Below are positions 53,344 to 64,000 of a stretch of DNA of 64,000 nucleotides, piece by piece (positions within the stretch are counted from its first letter, which is position 1; the number at the start of each line of letters is the position of its first letter). The translations under genes were made by a program, and so were the position numbers. The notes under the pieces were generated by a model, which was given only the letters and a program-made list of their open reading frames with translations, was not told the DNA's origin and searched no databases. The DNA is from Cranoglanis bouderius (taxonomy: Eukaryota > Chordata > Actinopteri > Siluriformes > Cranoglanididae): positions 14,237,760-14,301,759 of the forward strand of contig CM042543.1 in the NCBI GenBank assembly GCA_023630585.1, read 5' to 3'.

Positions 53344-53740
53344 ACATGCTGTGTTTATTATTATTTTATATTCACTTGTACAGATGGAAAAAACATATAT
53401 TTTGAGGTCTACTTTAATGCATCTTTGCTTACAGGATTGTCCCCTTAGGACAGAAACACAGTGCAAAGATAAATGGTGATCAAAAATAATTTATTTAGGA
53501 TTGTAATAATGTTATCATTTGTCTTCAGCATGTTTGTAACGACAGACAGTTTTTAACCAAACAGTTTAGCAGTTTTTGGTTTTTAGATATACATTATGTA
53601 GCACTTTACAAAAGAACATTGAAGTTTACTTTTCAAAATCTAATTGAATGTCACTAAAACTTGTAATGTTTTGATGCTAAGTCATTACTGTCATTATTTA
53701 TAAACGTACACCAATGATTTGCATAAAGTAATGTGCATAT

Positions 53741-54168
53741 ACACTCACAGTCCACATTATTAGAAACACCTGCACACTCATGCAATTATACAGTAAACAA
53801 ATCAGGTTGCAGAAGCATAGTGCATGGAATCATGCAGAGACAGGACCAAAATTGGATCACTGAAGATGTTTTTGGGTTATTGTTGCACTGTTCTGTGAAA
53901 ACTCTAGAGAATGTTGTGCTAAAAAAAATTCAGAAGATCTGAAATACTGAAATACTCAGACCAGCCTGTCTGACACCAGCAACAATGCCACAGTCAAAGT
54001 CACTGAGATCACTTTTTCCCCCCCAATTCTGATGTTTGATCTGAACATGAACTGAATCTCTTGACATGCATCTGCATGATTTTATACATTGCACTGTTGC
54101 CACACAGTTGGCTGATCGGATAATTTCAGGACTGTACAGGTGATCTTATTAAAGTGGCCGGTTAGTGT
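53741..54168. mobile_element. Non-autonomous DNA transposon with inverted termini
   Basis: Left end ACACTCACAGTCCACATTAT, right end AAAGTGGCCGGTTAGTGT; the ends are imperfect inverted repeats. No coding capacity. This terminus (CACTAACCGGCCACTTTA-like) is a common fish repeat; superfamily not assigned. Confidence 0.7.
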
Positions 54169-56526
54169 ATGTCAGTGCATTTGGATCCTGTTGGACAACT
54201 GTATCTCTCTATTTCTTTCTTGACAAAATGAGCCGTAATGAAAGCCTGCTGGACAGGTTTAAAACGTCTGCTATTCAGTTAGGAAAAAGGTTATTTGTTG
54301 GACAAATCACTAAACTCATGTGAACAACACGTTTCCAAGAGTTTCTCTAATGTCTCTCAGGGTTCTAAAGCTGAAAGGGGGAATAAGAATGAACAGCTTA
54401 AAGAAAGAAACATGATGTGAAGTCGTAACTGTACTTGCATATTTAATGTCCAGTGTAAGGTAAGAGGGGCTTTACGGTTACTGGGGTGTCAGTATTAAAT
54501 AAAGAGCAAAATTAAGAAAACTGGTATATTTTGGTAGACAGAATGTTTTCACTTGATCGGTTTTGATTTGAGGAGGCTGATATTTGATATTTGATATTGA
54601 ACAGTTGAAATTATTGAAACATTATTGAGCAGTTGAAACACCGAAACATTTTGTTTGGCATCCCTACTTATAAGCTGGTTTTTTTTAATGAAATAGTTAG
54701 TGTGTGCACATTTTGTAGCATGGAATTAGCACACAATTGTGTATTAAAACAATAATTCAAATTTGTTGACAAAATAGATTTGCATGGGTTAGCATTTTTG
54801 TCTTAAATTTTGAGTATTGAATATTTTTGGTATGGACAAAACATTTTATAGCATTATATTTAACATTGATGTGATAAAACGATAAATTGGCTGTACTTTT
54901 ATGGAGATCATATGATAATTTCTGACTCCTTATGCATGCAATGATTATTGGTGGAAATATCAAGCTTTTGTCTACCCTTAAACAGTTTTTATTTTTGTGT
55001 ATCATGTAAAACATCTTTTGAATACACTTATTAAATACATAATAATAAAACCCACTGGTGCTGACTGTAGGTTTATTTAAGTGGGGAAACTGTTAATATC
55101 AACTGTAAGATAAATATTGTCTGTGTTGTGAGGTAAAGTACTTCATTTGAGTTATCAAGCCGTAGGCCTACATTAGATTGGGTGTTTATATTCAAAAAGT
55201 TTTACTTATACCTATTAATTATTTATTCAAGAAGATTTAAAACGAGCCCAGTACTTAAAGTCTAATGAAAATTGTTAATATACTGTAGGGTGTGAAAGCC
55301 TTTGACTCGCAGTGTACATGGTTAGAGTCCTCGACATCAAGGGTGTTAATGAAGGGTAGTGTCTAGTTAAAAACTATTTAAGGGTAAGAATTTGCCAGTC
55401 ACGTGACGAACACTCAGGTTCGAGAATATACTGTGTGACTACTACAGGGTGATACGTAGAAGCAGTGTTTCTTTATCACCACTAGGTGGCAGTGGCATTT
55501 TGTGATTTATTTTCACACTAATAATCTAACCGGCAATCTAGTTAACAAGGCCTTCAGGAGTTAAATCAGCAGTGACAAAGCTGAGAAATCAATATAGTAT
55601 GCAGTCTATTATAGGCAATGGTCTTTCAAACTGTTGCTGTTTGACCGCTACAATAAACAGAAGGGTTTTGCTTTATATACACAAAGCTGTACTGAGCAGA
55701 CTGAAGGAGAGCGGTGAGCCAGTGGGCCTATATGAATATCAGGTTACATAATTAAACTGTCTGAATTGATAAAGCATGAACTTGGAAAATTTTAAGGATT
55801 GCCATGTGGCTCTCAAATTCTGAATACAACTACTTCATTGTATGTTCTTCTGAAATGGGATTTAATTTTAAAAAATAAATAGAGAAAAGGTCAGGGTCTC
55901 TTACTCTGAATTACATTACCCAGCTGTAATAAGTCTTCTTCTGTCTGAAAAGGTCATTCTGCTGGATATAGCTTCAAAACTTTAATATGTTTGACAGTGC
56001 TGGGGCCTAAATACGATATTTAGACTGTGAGTCATCAATAGACTGATTAATCCGGTGGACAGACTGACCGAATACATGATGCACGATAAACCCTTGTGAT
56101 TTTATCTGCTCAGGTGACTCACTAAAATTAGTTTGTGGAGCATAATGTGTCTGAGAGCTTGCTTGGCTTATAAATACAACATACATTTTCCAATTGGATT
56201 TCCTTTAAACAAGCATGATTGATTGTGATGAGTCATTCCACTGCTTAAGATGAGTAATTTTTTTCTCTTTGACACACTAAAAAAACCACTGGCTTTCTTG
56301 TTCAGCATTAGTCAAACAATGTATCCTCCAAATGACTATGCTGAGTGACTGAGTTAATAAATACCAACCTCAGCAAACTTAAAAAAGCTTTTTGGTCTTT
56401 CTAACTCTGAACTCTAAGTTATGATGTAGGAAAATGTGATGTGTAAACATGATTTTTGGACAATTTTTTAATTGTGTATTATTTTATATACATTTTATAC
56501 AATTCATATCATTTTAGAATTTATTT
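54169..56526. other. Intergenic, no gene recognised
   Basis: AT-rich sequence between fbxo30 and the utrophin-like gene. Apart from the CTCF-like site at 55489 I see no gene, RNA or transposon. Laforin (EPM2A) exons, expected here from human synteny, were not found. Confidence 0.55.
55489..55505 (+). promoter_or_regulatory. CTCF-like site
   Basis: CCACTAGGTGGCAGTGG fits the vertebrate CTCF core (CCNNNAGGNGGCAG). It lies in the gap between the converging fbxo30 and utrophin-like genes. Confidence 0.5.
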
Positions 56527-56872
56527 TACATTATGGAGGGCACGTTTGCCTCGGGGGTTGGGGGTTCAGTTCCCGCCTCCACCCTGTGTGTGTGGAGTTT
56601 GCATGTTCTCCCCGTGCTTCGGGGGGTTTCCTCCGGGTACTCCGGTTTCCTCCCCCAGTCCAAAGACATGCATTGTAGGCTGACTGGCATCTCTAAATTG
56701 TCCATAGTGTGTGAATGGGTGTGTGAGTGTGTGCGTGATTTTCCCCTGCGATGGGTTCGCACCTTGTCCAGGGTGTCTCCTGCCTTGTGCCCTGAGTTCC
56801 CTGGGATAGATTCCAGGCTTCCAGTGACCCTCTGTAGGATAAGCGGTATGGAAAATGGATGGATGGATTTTT
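56527..56872 (+). repeat. tRNA-derived SINE (Mermaid-like), near full length
   Basis: Contains a B-box-like GGTTCAGTTCC, GTGTGGAGTTTGCATGTTCT, CCTCCGGGTACTCCGG, GTCCAAAGACATGCA and a GGATAAGCGGTATGGAAAAT tail followed by (TGGA)n. This is the standard layout of a widespread fish tRNA SINE. Confidence 0.85.
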
Positions 56873-57226
56873 ACATTATTTTATTTATTAATATTTTAAA
56901 TAAAATGTATGTCAATAAAATTTCTGGCCAATGGAGTTTAAAACAGAAGGATGAAACATTCTTAAACTTAGATTTTCCAATTGATGTCAGAGATGGTGGA
57001 TGTAGAAGACTAGGACAGGCTTACTTGATATTTTAATAGATGTAAAAATTAATGGACTTTTATTTCATAGTATAATTACAGAGTCTGTCACCAGGCAGAG
57101 GGAAAACAAAATTAAGTAATCACTCAAGTAAGCGGCTATAATTATAAATAGACTCACAAACAAATCACAGATGAATTTGTCTCATTAATGATTAATGAGT
57201 TCAGTGACAAAATGGTAATTATGGTG

Positions 57227-57257
<31 letters not shown>

Positions 57258-57475
57258 TCCCTTTAATCAAAAAGCAGCATAAAAATATGGAGTTGTAACA
57301 TTTGAACTGCATGACATTCATAAACAGGTCCAGTATGCAGATTAATATGTGAAATAAAATGTAATAAAAGCACAGTGATTGTGTTATGTTGTGCTATCAA
57401 ACACAAACATTAGTAAGTGGAATCTTGCTAAAAGCAAACAAAACACAGCATCTTGTAATATTTGAGTTTTGAGTA

Positions 57476-58990
57476 CAGGTGCATCTCAATAAATTAGAAT
57501 GTCATGGAAAAGTTCATTTATTTCAGTAATTCAACTCAAATTGTGAAACTCGTGTATTAAATAAATTCAATGCACACAGACTGAAGTAGTTTAAGTCTTT
57601 GGTTCTTTTAATTGTGATGATTTTGGCTCACATTTAACAAAAACCCACCAATTCACTATCTCAACAAATTAGAATATTTCATAAGACCAATTAAAAAAAA
57701 AAAACATTTTTAGTGAATTGTTGGCCTTCTGGAAAGTATGTTCATTTACTGTACATGTACTCAATACTTGGTAGGGGCTCCTTTTGCTTTAATTACTGCC
57801 TCAATTCGACATGGCATGGAGGTGATCAGTTTGTGGCACTGCTGAGGTGGTATGGAAGCCCAGGTTTCTTTGACAGTGGCCTTCAGCTCATCTGCATTTT
57901 TTTGGTCTCTTGTTTCTCATTTTTCTCTTGACAATACCCCATAGATTCTCTATGGGGTTCAGGTGTGGTGAGTTTGCTGGCCAGTCAAGCACACCAACAC
58001 TATGGTCATTTAACCAACTTTTGGTGCTTTTGGCAGTGTGGGCAGGTGCCAAATCCTGCTGGAAAATGAAATCAGCATCTTCAAAAAGCTGGTCAGCAGA
58101 AGGAAGCATGAAGTGCTCCAAAATTTCTTGGTAAATGGATGCAGTGACTTTGGTTTTCAAAAAACACAATGGACGAACACCAGCAGATGACATTGCCCCC
58201 CAAATCATCACAGACTGTGGAAACTTAACACTGGACTTCAAGCAACTTGGGCTATGAGCTTCTCCACCCTTCCTCCAGACTCTAGGACCTTGGTTTCCAA
58301 ATGAAATACAAAACTTGCTCTCATCTGAAAAGAGGACTTTGGACCACTGGGCAACAGTCCAGTTCTTCTTCTCCTTAGCCCAGGTAAGACGCCTCTGAAG
58401 TTGTCTGTGGTTCAGGAGTGGCTTAACAAGAGGAATACGACAACTGTAGCCAAATTCCTTGACACGTCTGTGTGTGGTGGCTCTTGATGCCTTGACCCCA
58501 GCCTCAGTCCATTCCTTGTGAAGTTCACTCAAATTCTTGAATAGATTTTGCTTGACAATCCTCATAAGGCTGCGGTTCTCTCGGTTGGTTGTGCATCTTT
58601 TTCTTCCACACTTTTTCCTTCCACTCAACTTTCTGTTAACATGCTTGGATACAGCACTCTGTGAACAGCCAGCTTCTTTGGTAATGAATGTTTGTGGCTT
58701 ACCTAGTGAACCAAACTGAGAGACCATTTTGAAGGCTCAGGAAACCTTTGCAGGTGTTTTGAGTTGATTAGCTGATTAGCATGTCACCATATTCTAATTT
58801 GTTGAGATAGTGAATTGGTGGGTTTTTGTTAAATGTAAACCAAAATCATCACAGTTAAAAGAACCAAAGACTTAAACTACTTCAGTCTGTGTGCACTGAA
58901 TTTATTTAATACACGAGTTTCACAATTTGAGTTGAATTACTGAAATAAATGAACTTTTCCACGACATTCTAATTTATTGAGATGCACCTG
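57476..58990 (-). mobile_element. Tc1-like transposon F, copy 2, nearly intact
   Basis: 1515 bp flanked by TA (57474-57475, 58991-58992), with inverted repeats of about 200 bp starting CAGGTGCATCTCAATAAATT. The transposase on the minus strand runs from ATG at 58727 to 57761. A single frameshift, an extra T in the run at 57897-57903, breaks it after about 275 codons, beyond all three catalytic motifs (FSDESKF, FQQDLAPAHTAKS, LNPIENLWG). Very similar to copy 1. Confidence 0.97.
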
Positions 58991-59581
58991 TACTATGATC
59001 TGATCGTACATTTCTCCTGGAGCATTTTTTATTTCAAATCCTTATCCTTATCTTATCTCTGATGATGATGTTATGTGCTACATACAATTGTGAATATCCA
59101 ATTAAAAATTCTTGCTAAGCTCCAGTCAGCTGGACAGGTAGAATAGGGTTTAAAAGACACACTATGTTTATTGTGGATCACATTCAGAGTAACATCCTAG
59201 TCACTAACACTTAAATCTGCATTACTATAACAAATGAAATTAACAAATTCAAAACAGACTGAAACGGAAAAAAAGAGGGGGAAAAAATGTTGGAATAGGT
59301 TATACATCAAAATGTTTTGGTGAGATGTTTAACATCATAATAAGAGTTCATGTACATAAAGAGGCAGCATTAACACAGACAATATCACAGAATCTAAACA
59401 GACAAAGAAAAGGTATAGAGTTATTTGGCTTTGTTTAGATGGATCTGCTGTGTATCTTTACTTCAAAGTCACATCCGAAACGTCACAGGATCACAGGATG
59501 CCAAATCTGGAGCTGGATATATCCTAATGCTGTAAATAATATTTACAGATTCAAGATTCTCGTAGTCATCGGGTGCCAGCA
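58991..59581 (-). other. Likely 3' UTR of the utrophin-like gene
   Basis: No coding sequence recognised. An AATAAA on the minus strand at 59167-59172 lies about 410 nt past the inferred stop and could end the transcript. Confidence 0.4.
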
Positions 59582-62562
59582 TTACTGTGTAGTCAAACAA
59601 ATGCAGTGACAGTGTACTTGCTTGTCACATCCTCCTGAAAAGTCATCTGTCTGGTGTGTTCCTGATCCCGCATATCCACTGTCCTGCTGCACACACGGTG
59701 TTCTCTGAGGGCACTGCAGGGACATTTGGCTGTATGTGTATTCTTCATTCCTGTAGACGCAAAACAGAAAGATACAATTGACAGCAGTTCTGTTCGGAGT
59801 TATGATTGTTTCGACAGAAATAAAACAAAATGATAGCTTCAGGCTTCAGTGCCCTTTTCAAAAGTCAACATCAAATTAAAAGTACAATTTAATAATGCAC
59901 ACAGCTCATCAGCTAATACCAACAAAGACAAATACTCTTCCTGCCTGGAAGCTGTGAAAGCTAATTAAAGATCTAAAGGGATAAGCTTTTACACACAAAC
60001 TGGCATTTAATGGTCCTGCATTAGGTCATGGTTTTAGATTATGAGTAACGTCTTTTAAAGATGATTCATTGTTCTTCATAGTGCAATATAATCAAACAGA
60101 GGATTGTTGTCCTACTTTATCATTCGAGTTCATACTCTGCGAGATCTTGTACAGAGAAAGTATGGAGATTTCATCATGTATCACTGACACATTAGTGATT
60201 CAGTTTGCACTCAGCAGTGTGACAGTGAGCACCAGACTGGCATGTCATTAACCATGTGCAGAATCAACGAGGAATGAGTCACAGTCTTCCTGCTCACAAA
60301 TGTGTCAACAGATTCACTCATTGTTTAGGCTCGCCTAAACCAAGACGATAAGAAATGCATAATTGGGGAGATTTATTTTAAGTGGAAAAAGTGGAAGTGA
60401 TTTCAAAGAAATTTGATAACAAAACTCCTCGGTCCTGTGAGCAACATTTTTATTTTATTTGATCATGTTTTAGTTGTAATTCTGAAAAGCTTAATGATTA
60501 AGGGTTCAATAATTAATGCAGTAGGATTGTAGAAACATGAGCCCATAAAGGGTGTTTCTTTATATAGACAGTAATGCCTCCTGGAAAATTACACTTTCAG
60601 GCAAGTTTTCCTTCTCTGATTACAGCCACGTCCTGTAATCAGTGTACATGGTTAGATTCCACGTCCCCTGAGTATGCCTTAGGGCTGAAATTTGACAGTG
60701 ACTGCATTTCAGTGGGGCACAATTTCAACACACTGTTGAAATTGATATGTAATACAACTAGGAATTACATTTTCTATTTGATACTTTTCTAGCACCCGAT
60801 TCATAATGGGTGTTTTTTCATTACTAACTACTAATGAGCACAAGATGATATGAGGAAACGAATAGCTGTGGGTGTAAATCCACATTCATATTGATCCGCT
60901 GAGAGACTGAGGTGCAGGAAAACTGAAATAGTGGTGGAGAAAAACATCATTAGGCAAGATGTTAGCATGTGAAAGACTTGAGAAACGACATGAGAAAGAC
61001 AGGCAAATAACAAGCACAGGCTTGCAGCAGGGTTTCTGCCAGGTTTTGTGTTTTTAACAAGGGCTCCTGAACTGAAAATGATTTATGAAAAAAAAAAAAA
61101 TTGTTGAATGTTGAGAGGATAGACAGTAAAAGAAATGCATGATGATGAGAAAAGAATTGGACAGTGTGCAGGGATGTAGAGAGCAGGTGGTGTATTTCAT
61201 TACTGCAGACTGTTAAGCATGTGATGAATAATGAGTCCTCTGATTTGCCTCCTGATTTCACTACACAAAAAATGGGCTCTATGAAAAAAAAATGTAAAAA
61301 AGATCCTGATGTGAACTGATCAGGGCCTTCATACCGTATCTGCTGAGCAGCATATATGAAGATTTTGACATTGTTAATTATTTCTGCTATTTTTACAGCA
61401 CAGCAAAAATAGCAAAAATAATTTGTCATGTCAAAATCACCTCTACAAAAAGAGATTCAGGAATTAACAGACTACTCTCATACGATAGTTAGGCAGTACA
61501 ATAAATAATTTCAGCTACATAGACAGCTGAATAGATGAACAGAGCTTTAACTGTGACTATGACATGATAATATTGCACTATAAGCATTGCACTATAAGTC
61601 CTTTATACTCACATGTCTAGATCGATGGTCTGGACTGGCAGGTATCCAAGACGTGGGTGTTTACTGAAGTATTTCTTAGAACGAAACTTGTTTTTCAGCA
61701 CCTTGGTGAAATCACGCACATCTTCCCCAGAGGTGGTCTGTAACAGAGTGTAGCTCATAAACAAACATCTATTCAATCCACGTGATAAGTTTGTGTACCC
61801 GAGTCTTCATAGTAATGCCCTCTACAAAAATGTACAGGAATTTACTGAAAAATATATTGCAATTTATTCCATTTACACTTTTAAAGACTATTGTGAGACT
61901 GCTCCTCACACAGAAGTACTACTGCCTCCAAAGCACCACTTCAGCACTGTGGACACCAAAGCTAAAACCTGAGGCACAACCTCCACATTGCAGTAAGTGC
62001 CACCATGAGAAAGCCAGCAGAAAAGACAGAGGTGCAGAATGTGCACACTCAAGAATCCACACACCTTTCTCTCACTCTTCTCACTTACCCCCCAATCCCC
62101 CCCACCCGAAACCCCCCAAAAAAAAATAGAGTAGAGAAGACAATTTCAATACTGTCCCATATGAAAATGCATGAAAATTGTGCTTAAGAAATGTGTGAAA
62201 CATGGCTTGTGTGAAATATGGCTTATGTTCTCACGTGTACCAATAAGAATGCCTTGGAGTTCTTTCAGGATTACTTTATAATATGTCTTTTATATTTCAA
62301 TAGATAGAATCATACAGTACTGTGCAAAAGTTGTAGGCACCCCAAAATGTTTGTTTGTCATTAACGAAAGCAGCATATTATGCAAGAGACACTTTTCAGA
62401 CAAAAAAACACAATGAAGGCTGCTGGGTTTTGCTGCAAAAATAAGAAGCAAGTGCAACAGTCAAAGTCTCCAGAAGAACTGTGGCTGGTTCTGCAAGATG
62501 CTCAATAAAACTTACCAGCTCATTTCCTTATAAAACTGCACAAAATGTACCGGAGACTACTA

Positions 62563-62593
<31 letters not shown>

Positions 62594-63535
62594 TTGTCAC
62601 ACCAAATATAAAAGACTTTGTTTCATTTACTACTGTTTACTGCTCTTTACAATATTTTTTTTTTAATGTAGAAACATTTAATTACATTATTTTGAAGGCA
62701 TCTTTGCTCTACAGCATTTCTTTGCATGTGCCTAAAACCTTTGCAGAGTACTGTACATTTCTTTTCCCTTTTGTTGTCATATTGCTGTCAGATTTTAAAT
62801 ATGGGCAAAGCTGTTAGTGTCTCATTTTAGATGTATTTGTAATTATTAAAAAAAAAAAAAAAAAAAAAAAACATGCACTCTATGTGCTTTCATAAGAGCA
62901 TAGTAAAAGCATGAGAAGACATGATGCTCACAGAGGTGCAGTATTCCACCATAGGATAGGTTAATTTGTGACTTCTAGTAGTTCTTCCAGTGAAAAAACA
63001 TCTTTGACACACATCATAGTTGAAATGCTTCAGACTGCGATACCTGAGAAATGAGCATATTTTTTATCCACTGTTGCACTCACATATACGGTAGATTTCA
63101 TATTTCTTAGTAATTGCTATAATTACATAATCTAAACTAAATGAAAGAGTGATGTTTCAGACATCCCAACCTGCAAAAACTCATTTCAGGGAGGTGGCTT
63201 CTGCGCTGCCCCCAGCCCCCCCACCCCCGCCGCCCTTCCCGATTTCCAGGATATTGTATATAATTTGCGGGCGTCAGGGAGCCGCTATTAAAATGCAGGA
63301 GACTCCCAGAACTTCCAGAAGAGTTGGGATGTCTGATGTTTACAAATGTTCTTCTTTGATAAGTTTACCTAAAGCCCACCATGGGAAACTCTTTACAGAT
63401 GTTACACTTGGCCTTGTGCTTGGCAGTCTCTGCTGCAGCCAATCTGTGCAGCACCGGCAGCCACACCATGGACTGAGGCTCCAGATGCATCCACTCAACA
63501 AACTCCTCCAGCTCAACTGTGTCCTTGTCACCTAC
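59582..63535 (-). CDS. utrn: Utrophin-family protein, 3' end only (4 exons; gene continues beyond the right edge)
   Basis: Exons in transcript order: 63535-63369 (167 nt), 63043-62932 (112 nt), 61737-61613 (125 nt), 59750-59582 (169 nt). The first two have the lengths I recall for dystrophin exons 68 and 69. They encode the end of the EF-hand region (WMHLEPQSMVWLPVLHRLAA), the ZZ zinc finger (KCNICKEF, YDVCQRCFF) and TTSGEDVRDFTKVLKNKF with KHPRLGYLPVQ; RSKKYF and DVCQ favour utrophin over dystrophin. This part of the family binds beta-dystroglycan at the membrane. Odd: the ZZ finger reads HKLT where the family has HKLH or HKMH. The fourth exon joins in phase but encodes an unrelated cysteine-containing 55-residue tail ending CHCICLTTQ, so the dystrobrevin-binding coiled coils are missing. 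Family assignment is sure; orthology to utrn rests on synteny. Confidence 0.85.
59751..61612. other. Intron of the utrophin-like gene
   Basis: 1.86 kb without a recognisable exon or transposon. I looked on the minus strand for the conserved utrophin coiled-coil exons ([20 protein letters not shown]-type sequence) and did not find them. Confidence 0.6.
62315..62753 (-). mobile_element. Non-autonomous TA-flanked transposon G, short copy
   Basis: 439 bp, TA on both sides, ends CAGTACTGTGCAAAAGTTGT and the inverted equivalent. It is the reverse complement of the copy at 24539-25098 over most of its length, with one end block shortened. It lies in a utrophin-like intron. Confidence 0.85.
62851..62871. 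repeat. Poly(A) run
   Basis: Homopolymer of about 20 A in a utrophin-like intron. Confidence 0.9.
63158..63333. mobile_element. hAT-like MITE
   Basis: 176 bp with inverted ends (GACATCCCAAC ... GTTGGGATGTC) flanked by a perfect 8-bp direct repeat TGATGTTT (63150-63157, 63334-63341). The 8-bp target duplication and CAG start fit hAT. The inside is C-rich. It lies in the 325-bp intron between the first two utrophin-like exons. Confidence 0.75.
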
Positions 63536-64000
63536 CTAAAGTGCATCAACAAAGACTGATTATCATTTATCCCCAATGAAATAAATGAACTTTTCATTCA
63601 TTCATCACAGCACAATAATGCTTGTATAATCAAGCATCAGCATGGTTTTTTTTGGGAGGCAGAAGGACACTGGAAAATCCAGAAAAATCCAATGCCAGCA
63701 CGGGGAGAATTGGCAAAACTGCTGGCAGGAAAAGTTTTCACTTTTCAAACTTAAGGACACTTTAGTAGAACATTTCGCCCATTAAAATCAGCTCTTAGCA
63801 GAGCAATAAGTGAGACCAGCACATAATTGTGTCCCATAAGGATGTATAAGTATCTAGTTAAAAAGATGAGCTTCTTCACAGGTACCAGAGGAGGTGTGTT
63901 ACCTCCAAATAACTTGTTCAACTCCACTCCAGCAATAGGGAAGCTACTCAGTACAAACTATGTTATTAGAAAATGGAGGTACAAAAATAATCAAGAATCT
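63536..64000. other. Utrophin-like intron at the window edge
   Basis: No further exon of the utrophin-like gene recognised in the last 465 bp. Confidence 0.6.

Noticed and set aside
56456..57036. Several open frames, up to 167 codons
   Set aside because: They are translations of the GC-rich SINE at 56527-56872 and its flanks.

Overview
The window is vertebrate nuclear DNA and almost certainly teleost. The genes are split into many small exons with GT-AG (twice GC-AG) introns. Introns and intergenic spaces are packed with Tc1/mariner transposons, tRNA-derived SINEs and (TA)n, (CA)n and (GT)n microsatellites. The mix of Tc1 families and short interspersed repeats looks like a catfish or another otophysan fish; that species-level guess is inference.

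Layout, left to right. 3.8-21.4 kb: grm1 on the minus strand, complete in coding sequence (8 coding exons, about 1166 aa). 22.0-38.6 kb: shprh on the plus strand, complete (29 coding exons, about 1658 aa), arranged head-to-head with grm1. 41.0-45.5 kb: a compact nine-exon plus-strand gene for a small ZP-domain type I membrane protein (about 373 aa), with no counterpart known to me at this place in human. 46.4-53.2 kb: fbxo30 on the plus strand (non-coding first exon plus two coding exons, about 757 aa). 59.6-63.5 kb: the 3' end of a utrophin-family gene on the minus strand, running off the right edge. The order GRM1-SHPRH-FBXO30-(EPM2A)-UTRN is the human 6q24 order as I know it. EPM2A is not visible here and the ZP gene is extra.

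Roles. grm1 encodes a synaptic class C GPCR. shprh encodes a SNF2/RING ubiquitin ligase of DNA-damage tolerance. fbxo30 encodes an SCF substrate adaptor. The utrophin-like gene encodes a dystrophin-family membrane-cytoskeleton linker. They share conserved synteny, not a pathway.

Most unusual points: (1) the small ZP gene between shprh and fbxo30; (2) the utrophin-like gene, whose last visible exon is spliced in phase but replaces the coiled-coil C-terminus with a short unrelated tail, and whose ZZ finger has lost one histidine; (3) two GC-AG introns; (4) six Tc1 families with full-length copies (seven copies), two being near-identical copies in which one copy carries a clustered four-base change; (5) a long hairpin in a shprh intron. 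Exon borders were placed by eye from splice sites, reading phase and remembered protein homology, so a transcript alignment should confirm them.
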